Source of the DNA: Bacillota bacterium
Lineage (GTDB): Bacteria; Bacillota; Sulfobacillia; JAJZYS01; JAJYTV01
Length of the DNA: 41,370 nucleotides
Assembly: GCA_021847575.1 (NCBI GenBank)
Contig: JAJZQO010000018.1
Location: forward strand, 1 to 41,370
Direction: 5' to 3'
Each line of letters starts with the position of its first letter. Position 1 is the stretch's first letter. The translations under genes and the position numbers were made by a program. A model generated the notes under the pieces. It saw nothing but the letters and a program-made list of their open reading frames with translations, ran no database searches and was not told the origin of the DNA. Shown here one piece after another: positions 8,523 to 16,707 of the stretch.

Positions 8523-9571
8523 CAGGCGACACCTCCGATCACCGCGACGAAGCGCCGGAAGGTGTCCCGGGCCTCCCAGGGACCCGGGCCGGCCTCGGGA
8601 TGGTACTGTACGGAGAAGACCGGGCGCTGGCTGTGGCGCAGGCCCTCGACCGTGCCGTCGTTGAGATGGCGCTCGGTCACGACGAGCGGCGTTGCGGCGA
8701 GGCTGTCCTCCGCCACCGCGTAGCCGTGGTTCTGGCTCGTGACCTCCCCTGGCCGCCCGGCCCCGTGCCCCACGGGGTGGTTCGCGCCGCGGTGGCCGAA
8801 CGGCAGCTTGAACGTCCTGCCGCCGTAGCCGAGCGCGAGCAGTTGGTGGCCGAGGCAGATGCCGAGTGTCGGCCAGCGTTCCGCCAGCTGCCGCGCCGTC
8901 GCCGCGAACTCGGGCATCAGGGCGGGATCGCCGGGGCCGTTCGAGAGCACGACGCCCGCCGCTGCCGCCCCCTCGACCGCCGCGAGAGCTCCGTCCGGCG
9001 GTGCGACGAAGACCCTGGCGCCGGCGGCGGCCAGCTGGCGCAGGATGTCCGCCTTGAGTCCGAAGTCGACGACGGCCACGATCGGCCCGTCGCCTTCCCG
9101 CGCGAACCAGTAGCCGTCCTTGGTGGCCATCTGCCGCACCAGTTGGCATGAGGCCTCGGGAATGCCGCCCCTGGCCTCGCGGGAGATGCGGCCGGCCATC
9201 GTGCCGGCCCGGCGCAGGTGGCGCGTCAAGGCGCGTGTGTCGACGTCGCTCAAGATCGGCACGCCGGCCTCGCCGAGGAAGGCGGTGATGCCCGTGCGGC
9301 TCGTCGCGTGGCTCGGCTGGGCCTGCAGCGAGCGCACCACGAGCCCACGCAGTGTGGGGGCGGCCGCCTCGAGCGCCTGGGGGTCGACGCCGTAGACGCC
9401 GATCTCGGGGAACGTCATGACCACGATCTGGCCGGCGTACGAGGCGTCAGTCGCGATCTCGCCGTAGCCGGTCATCGCCGTTGTGAACACGACCTCGCCG
9501 ACCACGTCGTCGGGACCGTGCAGGCTGCCGGGAAACACCCGTCCGTCCTCGAGTTCGAGCACGGCCGGCAT
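8522..9571 (-). CDS. carA: Carbamoyl-phosphate synthase, small (glutamine amidotransferase) subunit
   Basis: CarA hydrolyses glutamine and delivers ammonia to CarB. The 349-residue protein shows the N-terminal CPSase domain (TAMTGYGEIATD) and a class I glutaminase domain with the nucleophile motif LGICLGHQLL, the NHGYAV segment and the catalytic QYHPEAGPGP block. The ATG at 9571 is four bases past the pyrC stop. The ribosome binding site there is weak, so coupling to pyrC translation probably matters. The length is slightly below the common 360 or so residues. Confidence 0.96.
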   Translation of the reverse strand: MPAVLELEDGRVFPGSLHGPDDVVGEVVFTTAMTGYGEIATDASYAGQIVVMTFPEIGVYGVDPQALEAAAPTLRGLVVRSLQAQPSHATSRTGITAFLGEAGVPILSDVDTRALTRHLRRAGTMAGRISREARGGIPEASCQLVRQMATKDGYWFAREGDGPIVAVVDFGLKADILRQLAAAGARVFVAPPDGALAAVEGAAAAGVVLSNGPGDPALMPEFAATARQLAERWPTLGICLGHQLLALGYGGRTFKLPFGHRGANHPVGHGAGRPGEVTSQNHGYAVAEDSLAATPLVVTERHLNDGTVEGLRHSQRPVFSVQYHPEAGPGPWEARDTFRRFVAVIGGVA

Positions 9572-9575
9572 AGCG

Positions 9576-10847
9576 TCAAAGGTCAACCGGATGCCACCTG
9601 CCTTCCGTGATGATGCCGATCGCCCTGCCCCGCAGCGTGCGGCCAAGCAGGGCGGAATTGCTGCTCCTTGAGCGCAGGGTACCCGGTCCGACGGTCCAGG
9701 AGGTCTCGAGGTCGAAGACGCTCAGGCAGGCAAGCGCGCCTTCGTGGATCGCCGCCGGCGCTAGGCCGAAGATGCGGCGCGGTCCCGCGGTCATGGCGGT
9801 CACGAGCCGTCCCAGCGTGAGCAGTCCAGTGGTCACCAGCTCGGTGTAGAGCGACGCGAACGCGGTCTCGAGGCCGATCACGCCGAAAGGCGCGTGGAGC
9901 ATGCCCTCACGCTTCGCGGCGGCGGTGTGCGGAGCATGGTCCGTCGCGATGCAGTCGACAAGACCGCTCGCGAGGGCCGCCCGCAAGGCATCGCGATCCT
10001 CGCGGGTGCGCAGCGGCGGGTTCAGCTTGGCGAGCGTGCCCAGTTCGGCGACGTCCTCGTCGGTGAGCAGGAGGTGATGCGGCGTCACCTCGGCGCTCAC
10101 CGCGAGGCCATCCGACTGTCCCTTGGCGAGCAGCGCGAGGGTCTCCCTGGCGGAGACGTGCGCGACGTGCAGGCGGCCGCCCACGTCGCGCAGGAGCTCG
10201 AGGTCCCGCGCGACGATCGACGACTCGGCGCTGCGCGGCTGGCCCGGCAGGCCGAGCCGGTACGAGACCTTGCCCTCGTGCATCACGCCGGGGCCCGAGA
10301 GCACCGGATCCTCGGCGTGGCTGACGATCAGCCCGTCGAACGCCTGAGCGTACTGCAGGGCGAGCCGCATCACGTCGCTGCGCCCCACGCCGTGCCCGTC
10401 GTCGGAAAAGGCGATGGCCCCCGCCTCCTGCAGGCCAGCCATTTCCGCAAGCTCCTGGCCCGCCTGGCCCCGCGTCAGGGCGGCGATCTGGTGCAGCCGC
10501 ACGGGCTTGCCGGCTGCCCGCGCGAGCAGCTGGCGCAAAAGCCAGGGGTCGTCGACCGGCGGCATCGTATCCGGCATGGCGCAGACATCGGTGAAGCCGC
10601 CTGCGAGCGCCGCCGCGAGACCCGAGTCGATGTCCTCCTCGGCCGTGTGGCCCGGCTCACGCAGGTGCGCGTGCACGTCGCAGAGGCCGGGCGTGACCAG
10701 TCGGCCGTCGGCCGCCACCGTCTCGTCGCCATGGGGCAGACCGGCGCCGATCGCCGAGATGACGCCATCCTCGATCAGGAGATCGGCTGTCCGATCGAGA
10801 CCGGACGCCGGATCGAAGAGGCGCGCCCCGCGCACGTCAACGCGCAT
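9576..10847 (-). CDS. pyrC: Dihydroorotase
   Basis: PyrC cyclises N-carbamoyl-aspartate to dihydroorotate with a metal centre. The 423-residue protein is the long class I type found in Firmicutes. The metal-binding DVHAHLREPG block, the SDDG segment, a HAED motif, a VAHVSA motif and TDHAPH with the catalytic Asp are all present in the expected order. The ATG at 10847 lies inside pyrB, with an 11-nt overlap. It catalyses the step after PyrB. Confidence 0.96.
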   Translation of the reverse strand: MRVDVRGARLFDPASGLDRTADLLIEDGVISAIGAGLPHGDETVAADGRLVTPGLCDVHAHLREPGHTAEEDIDSGLAAALAGGFTDVCAMPDTMPPVDDPWLLRQLLARAAGKPVRLHQIAALTRGQAGQELAEMAGLQEAGAIAFSDDGHGVGRSDVMRLALQYAQAFDGLIVSHAEDPVLSGPGVMHEGKVSYRLGLPGQPRSAESSIVARDLELLRDVGGRLHVAHVSARETLALLAKGQSDGLAVSAEVTPHHLLLTDEDVAELGTLAKLNPPLRTREDRDALRAALASGLVDCIATDHAPHTAAAKREGMLHAPFGVIGLETAFASLYTELVTTGLLTLGRLVTAMTAGPRRIFGLAPAAIHEGALACLSVFDLETSWTVGPGTLRSRSSNSALLGRTLRGRAIGIITEGRWHPVDL

Positions 10848-11760
10848 CGAGCATCGCCTCCAAGAGCGCCGTGCGCATCGAGACGCCGCAGGCGATCTGC
10901 GCATGGATCAGGCTGCGCCGATCGCGGATCACCTCGTCGTCCAGTTCGACGCCGCGGTTTTGCGGCCCGGGGTGCAGCACCAGCACATCGTCCCTGAGCT
11001 GCCGGAGGCGCTCCGCCGTGAGGCCCCAGCGCTGGCGGTATTCCCTGAGCGACGGCAGGTAGCCGCGCTCCATGCGCTCCTTCTGCAGGCGCAGCACCAT
11101 GACGATGTCGGCCCACGCGAGCCCCTCCGCGAAAGGTACGGCCTCGACACCGAAAGACTCGGCAAGCCCCCTCGGCACCAGCGTCGGCGGCCCGGCCAGG
11201 GCCACCTCTGCGCCGAGCATGCCGAAGCCGTCGACGGCGGAGCGCGCGACACGGCTGTGCAGGATGTCCCCGACGATCAAAAGGCGCGCTCCCTCGATCC
11301 TGCGGCCGGCAAGCGTCACCGCGAGCAGGTCGGCCAGGGTCTGGGTCGGGTGCTGACGCCAGCCGTCGCCGGCGTTGACGAGCGCCATGCCGACGTCCGG
11401 TACCTCGTCCAGGGCGCCCGGCTCCGGCGTCCGCACGGCGGCGGCCACGGCGCCGAGCGCCCTGAGCGTCAGGAGCGTGTCCTCGAGCGTCTCGCCCTTC
11501 TGGATGCTCGACCCCTCGCGTCCGACCTGCAGCGTCGTCATGCCCAGGCGGCTCGCCGCCTGCTGGAACGAGTTGCGCGTGCGCGTCGAGTTCTCGTAGA
11601 AGACGGTCGCGAGCGCTCCCTGAAACGCGTGCGCGGGCTGGCCCAGATGGATCTCGCGGCCGCGGGTCAAGAGGCTCCCGAGTTCGTCGCACCCGAGATC
11701 GCGCATCTTGACGAGGCGGCCCGGGCCGATCCGCCGTGGCGCTCTGACAAGGCCGTGCAT
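10837..11760 (-). CDS. pyrB: Aspartate carbamoyltransferase, catalytic subunit
   Basis: PyrB condenses carbamoyl phosphate with aspartate, the committed step of UMP synthesis. The 307-residue protein has the carbamoyl-phosphate motif STRTR at 58-62, HPTQTLAD, and the HPGPQNRG block near the C-terminus. The start at ATG 11760 is fixed by a GGGAGGG site with six bases between. There is no pyrI regulatory subunit nearby, as expected for a Firmicute. This is the first gene downstream of the PyrR attenuator (11794-11887), so its expression should fall when uridine nucleotides are plentiful. Confidence 0.96.
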   Translation of the reverse strand: MHGLVRAPRRIGPGRLVKMRDLGCDELGSLLTRGREIHLGQPAHAFQGALATVFYENSTRTRNSFQQAASRLGMTTLQVGREGSSIQKGETLEDTLLTLRALGAVAAAVRTPEPGALDEVPDVGMALVNAGDGWRQHPTQTLADLLAVTLAGRRIEGARLLIVGDILHSRVARSAVDGFGMLGAEVALAGPPTLVPRGLAESFGVEAVPFAEGLAWADIVMVLRLQKERMERGYLPSLREYRQRWGLTAERLRQLRDDVLVLHPGPQNRGVELDDEVIRDRRSLIHAQIACGVSMRTALLEAMLDAR

Positions 11761-11793
11761 GCCATTCCCTCCCTGCGCGACCCGGACAACGAA

Positions 11794-11827
11794 ACGCCCT
11801 TTCCCGCTCATCGGCAGGAAAGGGCGT
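11794..11827 (-). terminator. Intrinsic terminator of the pyr attenuator
   Basis: On the minus strand an 11-bp perfect stem (positions 11827-11817 pairing with 11804-11794, ACGCCCTTTCC with its complement) has a 12-nt loop and is followed by TTCGTTG. It lies between pyrR and pyrB, just downstream of a PyrR-binding loop. It is the terminator that PyrR is expected to favour when bound to UMP or UTP. Confidence 0.88.
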
Positions 11828-11844
11828 GGCTAGCTCCACCTAAG

Positions 11845-11887
11845 CACCCTTGCCGGCCTCACGGGACCGAACTTAAAGGGACGCGCT
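11845..11887 (-). promoter_or_regulatory. PyrR-binding loop (anti-antiterminator) in the pyrR-pyrB leader
   Basis: The minus strand reads GGTCCCGTGAGGCCGG at about 11868-11853. This fits the known PyrR recognition loop, whose core is a UCC...GNGAGG pattern in a purine-rich hairpin. CCCTT on the 5' side and AAGGG on the 3' side can close the hairpin. Together with the following terminator it forms the classical PyrR attenuation unit: uridine-nucleotide-bound PyrR stabilises this hairpin and termination follows. Known from Bacillus; the assignment here rests on motif and position. Confidence 0.85.
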
Positions 11888-12412
11888 CTATTGCTCGATA
11901 TTGTCTCGCTCGAGCACGACCTCGTCAAGCCCATCCGTCTCGGCAAGTCGTACGAACACGCGTTCGTGTTGCGACGTCGGCACGTTCTTCCCGACAAAGT
12001 CTGCGCGGATCGGCAGCTCGCGATGCCCCCTGTCGACCATGACGAGCAGCAGCACGCGCTGCGGCCGGCCCCAGTCGACGATGGCGTCGAGTGCGGCGCG
12101 CACCGTGCGCCCGGTGTGCAGCACGTCGTCGACGAGCACGACCGACTTCCCCGTGACAGGCAGGCCCGGCGCGCTGTGGGCGGCGCGGCGGCCGTCGTCG
12201 CGGTACGGCCCGATCTCGACCGCCGCCACCGGCGGACGCCTGCCCTCGATCTGCCCGATCAAGGAGCCGAGGCGCTGGGCCAAGGGCTCGCCACGGCTCG
12301 GTATGCCCACGAGCACCAGGTCTTCGGCGCCACCGAGCTGCTCGAGGATCTCGTGCGCCATGCGCCAGAGCGCGCGGCGCATGCCGTCGGAGTCAAGAAT
12401 CTTCGCGGCCAA
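11888..12412 (-). CDS. pyrR: Bifunctional pyr operon attenuator / uracil phosphoribosyltransferase
   Basis: PyrR binds pyr mRNA in response to UMP/UTP and also has uracil phosphoribosyltransferase activity. The protein of 174 residues carries the PRPP motif [13 protein letters not shown] at 91-103 and [14 protein letters not shown] near residue 35. The N-terminus [19 protein letters not shown] matches the family only if translation starts upstream of the first internal ATG. I therefore use the TTG at 12412, which overlaps rluD by 20 nt, with a GGAGAGG stretch upstream. Its target RNA lies directly downstream. Confidence 0.93.
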   Translation of the reverse strand: MAAKILDSDGMRRALWRMAHEILEQLGGAEDLVLVGIPSRGEPLAQRLGSLIGQIEGRRPPVAAVEIGPYRDDGRRAAHSAPGLPVTGKSVVLVDDVLHTGRTVRAALDAIVDWGRPQRVLLLVMVDRGHRELPIRADFVGKNVPTSQHERVFVRLAETDGLDEVVLERDNIEQ

Positions 12413-13343
12413 TCTCCCGCACCACCTCTCCGAAATCCAGATGCTGCGCCTGACAGAGCCCTGCGAGATGAGCCAGCATGTCGTCGGGCCACTGCGCGAA
12501 GCAGGAGAGTGCCTGGCCGGTGACCGGGTGGGCCAGCGCAAGGCGCACCGCGTGCAGGAGCTGGCCAGTGCCCCGCGGCTCCCGGCCATAGAGCGGATCG
12601 CCCACGACCGGCAGCCCGATCGACTGCAGGTGGACGCGAATCTGGTGGGTGCGGCCCGTTTCGAGCCGCAGGCGAAGCCAGCCCTCCCGGCCGAGGCGGC
12701 GGCAGACCCGCCAGTGCGTCACCGCGGCGCGGCCCCCGGCCACCACGCCGAAGCGTTGCCGGTCCCCCGCCCTGCGGGCGATCGGACGGTCGATGGTGCC
12801 CTCGTCCTCGCGCGGCAGGCCATGCACCAGGGCGTCGTAGGTGCGGTGCACCTCGCGCGCCGCGATCATGCGCTGCAGGCGCCGGAACGCGATCTCGCTC
12901 TTCGCGACCAGCATGAGCCCCGAGGTGTCCTTGTCGAGCCTGTGCACGATGCCAGGGCGCAGAAGGTCGCCGCCGGGCAGCGAGCCGACGTGGTGCAGGA
13001 CGGCACTGACCGTGGTGCCCTGCTGGTGCCCCGCCGCCGGGTGCACCACCTGCCCGCGCGGCTTGACGACCACCATGAGATGCTCGTCCTCGAACGCGAT
13101 CTCGAGCGGCAGATCCTCAGGCTCGGCAGAAATATGAGGCTGCTCGGGCTCCTGCCAGAGAAGCGTCTCCCCTGCCGCCACGCGGCGCGAGGGCGGCGCG
13201 GCGCGACCTTGCACCAGGGCCAGTCCCGCCCGCACCAGGATCTGCGCCTGGCTGCGCGTCAGGCCGCCCAGGCGCGCAAGCGCGACGTCGAAGCGTTCGC
13301 CCGAAAGCGCCTCGGGCACGACGGCGGTCAGTTCTGGCGCCAT
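12393..13343 (-). CDS. rluD: RluD/RluA-family 23S rRNA pseudouridine synthase
   Basis: These enzymes isomerise uridines in rRNA to pseudouridine. The 316-residue protein has an N-terminal S4-like RNA-binding domain (residues 12-65), the catalytic HRLDKDTSG motif with Asp-137, and the later RTHQIRVH block. The start is ATG 13343, overlapping lspA by 16 nt. The lspA-rluD-pyrR order is the conserved Firmicute arrangement, matching the Bacillus gene often called ylyB. No strong ribosome binding site is visible, consistent with coupling to lspA. The exact uridine target is not visible in the sequence. Confidence 0.93.
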   Translation of the reverse strand: MAPELTAVVPEALSGERFDVALARLGGLTRSQAQILVRAGLALVQGRAAPPSRRVAAGETLLWQEPEQPHISAEPEDLPLEIAFEDEHLMVVVKPRGQVVHPAAGHQQGTTVSAVLHHVGSLPGGDLLRPGIVHRLDKDTSGLMLVAKSEIAFRRLQRMIAAREVHRTYDALVHGLPREDEGTIDRPIARRAGDRQRFGVVAGGRAAVTHWRVCRRLGREGWLRLRLETGRTHQIRVHLQSIGLPVVGDPLYGREPRGTGQLLHAVRLALAHPVTGQALSCFAQWPDDMLAHLAGLCQAQHLDFGEVVREIGREDS

Positions 13344-13753
13344 AGGGCCACGACCAGCACGATCGCGCCGAGCGTGATGCCGATGTCCGCCACATTGAAG
13401 ACGTAGGGCCAGACGCGCACATCTATGAAGTCGACGACGCTGTGCTGCAGGACCCGGTCGTAGAGGTTGCCGAGCGCCCCCCCCAACACGCCGCCGACAC
13501 CGATCTGCACCATCGCAGACGGGCTGCGGCGCAGGAGCACGATCAACCCCACCACAGCGGCCAGGGCCACCAGGATGAAGAAGGCCGTCGCACCTGAAAG
13601 CATGCCGAAGGCCGCGCCCCGGTTCTCGACGAGCGTCCAGTCCACGAAGGGCAGAACCGGCACGCTTGCGCCGAGCACCAGATGGGTCACGGCCCAGGCC
13701 TTTGTCCAGCGGTCGATGACGAAGACGACGATAGCGACCCCGATGGCGATCAA
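13328..13753 (-). CDS. lspA: Lipoprotein signal peptidase (signal peptidase II)
   Basis: LspA cleaves signal peptides of lipid-modified prolipoproteins in the membrane. The 141-residue protein has four hydrophobic segments, VENRGAAFG at 42-50, GNLYDR at 95-100, and the two catalytic aspartates in VVDF (D108) and FNVAD (D123). The start codon is a TTG at 13753 that overlaps the yteA stop; it gives a normal N-terminus. At least one likely client, the lipoprotein at 34744-35163, is in this window. Confidence 0.95.
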   Translation of the reverse strand: MIAIGVAIVVFVIDRWTKAWAVTHLVLGASVPVLPFVDWTLVENRGAAFGMLSGATAFFILVALAAVVGLIVLLRRSPSAMVQIGVGGVLGGALGNLYDRVLQHSVVDFIDVRVWPYVFNVADIGITLGAIVLVVALWRQN

Positions 13754-14394
13754 ATGTCCGGTTCGACCTCCCTGCTGCGCACCTCAAGCGGCTCACCATC
13801 GGAGTCGATCAAAAGCTCGACGGGCTCGGTCGCGTCATGTAGCTCGCCCGAGTCGACATAGGCCTCGTCGATGCGCACGGCCGGTGGCGTGTCCTGCGGC
13901 GAATTGGCATTGCCGTAGCGCGCCAGGGCCTGCCACGTGTCCTCGCCGTCGAACTCGACCTCGTCCTTGCCGTCGCGGAAGGAGTGCGCGAACATCTCGC
14001 GCTCCTGCGGCAGCGCGTGTCCGACCGGCGGCCGCCTGCGGTTGCGCTCCGCCGCCTCTGTCGCGCAGCGCGCGCAGAGCTCCGCCCAGGGCAGGGCATC
14101 AAGACGCTCGGGGTCGATCCGCTCACCGCACCTGAGGCACCGGCCGTAACTGCCGGCCCGCAGGCGCCGCTGAGCGTCCTCCACCTGCTCGAGCTGCGCG
14201 CGCAGTCCCTCGACGAGCCCGAAGTCCTTCTCCCGCTCGAACATCTCGGACGCGTTGTCGGCGGAGTGGTTGTCGTAGCTCGAGAGTTCCTGCGTCGACT
14301 CCTTGAACGACTGGGCAAGGCCGTCGTCCCGCAATTCGTCGATGCGACCCCTGAGTTCCTGCCTGCGCCGTTCGAGCCTGCCCTCGATCTCCAT
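13750..14394 (-). CDS. yteA: TraR/DksA-type zinc-finger protein, YteA-like
   Basis: The 214-residue protein starts with a coiled-coil region (residues 1-80) containing the conserved DNHSADNASEMFEREKDFGL segment. A DksA-type zinc finger follows, with cysteines at 86, 89, 107 and 110, and then an acidic C-terminal extension (EDTWQALARYGNANSPQDTP). This layout is the sporulation-associated YteA family of Firmicutes, whose molecular role is poorly known. ATG 14394 has an AGGAGG site nine bases upstream. It heads the yteA-lspA-rluD-pyrR run and normally follows ileS. Here a plus-strand gene has come between them. Confidence 0.88.
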   Translation of the reverse strand: MEIEGRLERRRQELRGRIDELRDDGLAQSFKESTQELSSYDNHSADNASEMFEREKDFGLVEGLRAQLEQVEDAQRRLRAGSYGRCLRCGERIDPERLDALPWAELCARCATEAAERNRRRPPVGHALPQEREMFAHSFRDGKDEVEFDGEDTWQALARYGNANSPQDTPPAVRIDEAYVDSGELHDATEPVELLIDSDGEPLEVRSREVEPDI

Positions 14395-15041
14395 GGACTT
14401 CCTACCTCCTGGTTCTGTCCGGCCGCGCGCCGCACGCGGCGCACCATCCGGGCGAAGATCTCGCGATCACCGGTAGGTTGTCCAGAAGGCAGTGTTCAAA
14501 GGGTCGATCGCGCCGGCTGCCTTGAATCTCTGCCGACCCGCCCATGCCGCGACGTGCGGGGCGGGTCGGCAGCAGGCCATGCGCGGTGCCTTCTGTGCAT
14601 GGCAGCCGGCACCGGGGAAGCCCGCCAAAGCCCGGCGGATGTCCCGCTGCGTACATGGAGGGAGGTCAATGCCCGCATCGGCCGCTCGATGGACCACCCG
14701 CCCAAAGGACGCTGCGACTTGTGCGTTCGCTTTTTCTACCGCAAAGGGGCAAAGCGGCACAGTCCGGCTGCGCAAGACAGCCGCGGCGTGCAGAAGGCCG
14801 GCGGGTGCAGGGCACCCGCGAGGGCCTGGGTTCCCTCCCGGCGGGCATGGGCCATCCGCCCATCTGGCGATACCCTTCCGGACGGCCTGCGCAGCCAAGG
14901 ACCCGCTTGTCCCGGTGAACCTGTACCACCCGTTTGCAGCATGGCCCCGGGTCCGACCCGACGCGGATCGTTCACTCCTTCGGGTCGCGCGCTGTGCGAT
15001 CTCCCTGGATTTGACTGCATCCGCCATGCCACGCGGGACCA
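14395..15041. other. Long intergenic region with a 14-bp inverted repeat
   Basis: This stretch separates the divergent yteA and 12-helix membrane protein genes. Several open frames exist on both strands, but none has a ribosome binding site or a protein-like composition. A perfect 14-bp inverted repeat, CTGCCGACCCGCCC at 14530-14543 and its complement at 14559-14572, has a 15-nt loop. Neither strand shows a T-run after it. I see no RNA family here; the yteA promoter must lie in this region but is not obvious. Confidence 0.5.
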
Positions 15042-15079
15042 TGTGACCGCGTTCACAATAACTGCGCCGCTGCTATTCT
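15042..15079 (+). promoter_or_regulatory. Crp/Fnr-type operator overlapping a promoter
   Basis: TGTGA at 15042-15046 and TCACA at 15053-15057 form a perfect palindrome with a 6-nt spacer, the consensus of Crp and of Bacillus Fnr. The right half overlaps a TTCACA -35-like box (15052-15057). Sixteen bases on lies an extended -10, TGC-TATTCT (box at 15074-15079). The site therefore covers the -35 region of a promoter for the gene at 15212. Overlap of this kind more often gives repression, or class II activation if slightly displaced. Which regulator acts is unknown. Confidence 0.65.
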
Positions 15080-15211
15080 GCGTATGGGCGCAGCGGCCCG
15101 GGCCGCACGTGCCTGCGCCGCTCCCAAGGCGGCCGCCGCGCTGGCGCAGCCAGGCGGCCCACTGCCGGCGGACGTCGAGCTGCAGACAGATCTCTGATCG
15201 GGGGGTCCAAA

Positions 15212-16588
15212 ATGGCCAAGGACGACAACAGTGAACTGCGCGATCTGCTCTGGTCGCCGGAAAAGCGTGTGGTCGTCGGTCTGATGGTCTGGCTCCTGCT
15301 GCTGGCCCTCGGCAGCGCATTCGTATCGTCACCGTTCCAGACGGAGCCTTCGGCTGCGGCGAACATCAACTACGCGCACACCATGTACCTGCACGGCCTC
15401 TTGATCAGCCTGGTGGGCTTCCTGTCGCTCGTCGCGATGGACGTGTTCCGCGCGGGACACAACAGCCGGACGCTGCACCAGCTCATCCTCTGGGGGACGC
15501 TTGGCGCCGCCCTCTTCAGCGGGCTCGGCGGCATTTTCGACCACGTGCTCGCGGATGTCGTTCCGCTCTGGATGCAGATCATCTCGTTCTTCTTCCTGGA
15601 CGAGATCCTGATCTCCCTCTCCATCGCCCTCTTCTTTCGCGCGGCCGACACCCGCAAGATCTGGACCTGGACGGCAGCGTTTGCAGCCCTCTCGGCCTTC
15701 TTCGCGGCGGTCATGGGGCACATCGCGGGCTGGATCCTCGAATTCGGCGACTGGCCGAGGTACTTTGTCGGCGGCTACGCCACGATGGCCGGGATGAAGT
15801 GGCAGGACTGGCTTGCCAACCTGATCGGCTCACACTCGCACGACATGGTCACCGCCGTCATCGCGCTCACCGTCGCCACGACCGTTGCCGCCTTCGGACT
15901 TGAGCGCCAGGGCGGCCGGCTCACCAAGTTCGGACTTTGGCTGGTGGCCTTCGGTACGATCGCCGCCGCCTTCGTCTACGTCGTAGGCGGCTTCTCGCCG
16001 GCGCAGCCTCCAGCACTGTTCGCCCACGGGGCGAACGGCCTGGCAGGCGACGACGCCATCACGGGTATCTTCGTGATGGGCGGCGGCCTGCTGGCCCTCG
16101 TCGGCCTCGGCCTCGAAGCGCTTCCGGACGCCATCCACCGCTGGGGAGCGGCCTTCGTCACGGCCATGCTGTTCTTCACGGTGGTCGGATTCGGCTACTA
16201 TATCGAGTTCCACACGAACCTCTACGGCGCTGGCGACCCCGCTGCGCCGCGGGCAGCCGCCGACGCGGTGTTCACCTGGTTCCACCAGGACTTCGCCTTC
16301 TTCCTCCTGCCGGCGATCATGACGATCATGCTGGCGCTGAAGTGGCTCGCAAATGACGCCAAGCTGCGGCGCCAGGCGAACTGGGCGCTCCTCGGCGGCA
16401 CATTCGTCTCGTTCGTCGGCGGCATGCTCTACATCTTCGTGTCGCAGGCGAGCGGCGGCATCTCGTTCATCGTGACTTCGGCGGGCTTCGCGGTCATCCT
16501 GGTCGGCACACTGCTCGCCATCTGGTCGATCGCCGGCCGCGGCGCACCGACAGGCGCGCTGAGCCGGGCAGTCAAAAAGTCGGCTTAG
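15212..16588 (+). CDS. 12-helix His-rich membrane protein, possibly heme-binding and respiratory
   Basis: The 458-residue protein starts at ATG 15212 after GGGGGG. About 12 hydrophobic segments span residues 20-440. Histidines lie in or next to helices: H56 and H61 in YAHTMYLHG, H89, H111, H170, H208 and H210 in GSHSHDMV, H334, and H358 in FHQDF. The helix count and paired histidines recall subunit I of heme-copper or nitric-oxide reductases. However, the HPEVY-like, HH and HxH active-site pattern is not present in the expected order, so I do not call it an oxidase. A divergent heme-binding member of that superfamily, or an unrelated membrane redox protein, are both possible. It stands alone on the plus strand behind a Crp/Fnr-type site, consistent with control by oxygen or redox state. 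Confidence 0.7.
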   Translation: MAKDDNSELRDLLWSPEKRVVVGLMVWLLLLALGSAFVSSPFQTEPSAAANINYAHTMYLHGLLISLVGFLSLVAMDVFRAGHNSRTLHQLILWGTLGAALFSGLGGIFDHVLADVVPLWMQIISFFFLDEILISLSIALFFRAADTRKIWTWTAAFAALSAFFAAVMGHIAGWILEFGDWPRYFVGGYATMAGMKWQDWLANLIGSHSHDMVTAVIALTVATTVAAFGLERQGGRLTKFGLWLVAFGTIAAAFVYVVGGFSPAQPPALFAHGANGLAGDDAITGIFVMGGGLLALVGLGLEALPDAIHRWGAAFVTAMLFFTVVGFGYYIEFHTNLYGAGDPAAPRAAADAVFTWFHQDFAFFLLPAIMTIMLALKWLANDAKLRRQANWALLGGTFVSFVGGMLYIFVSQASGGISFIVTSAGFAVILVGTLLAIWSIAGRGAPTGALSRAVKKSA

Positions 16589-16606
16589 AAAAAGTCGGCC
16601 TAGGGT

Positions 16607-16645
16607 CAAGGGCAGGGGGGCGGCGCGGCCGCCCCCCTGCCCTTG
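16607..16645. terminator. Perfect 18-bp GC-rich hairpin between convergent genes
   Basis: CAAGGGCAGGGGGGCGGC at 16607-16624 is perfectly complementary to 16628-16645, leaving a three-base loop. There is no T-run on either side. It lies between the 12-helix gene and the convergent DUF5665 gene, so it probably acts as a bidirectional terminator or 3'-end stabiliser. A very similar hairpin follows the permease gene at 24644-24684. Confidence 0.7.
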
Positions 16646-16707
16646 CACATCGCAATCCGCGGACGTGGCCCGCCGGACGGCGGCCGCTGATCGGGCCCGT
16701 TCGCTCC

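Noticed and set aside
14467-15042. Open frames in the yteA upstream region, including a 191-codon minus frame
   Set aside because: No ribosome binding site, Arg/Pro/Cys-rich low-quality translation, and overlap with a long inverted repeat and the Crp/Fnr-type site.
15212-16588. Naming the 12-helix protein as cbb3 or aa3 oxidase subunit I or NorB
   Set aside because: The HPEVY-like, HH and HxH ligand pattern is not present in order, so only a tentative heme-binding call is given.
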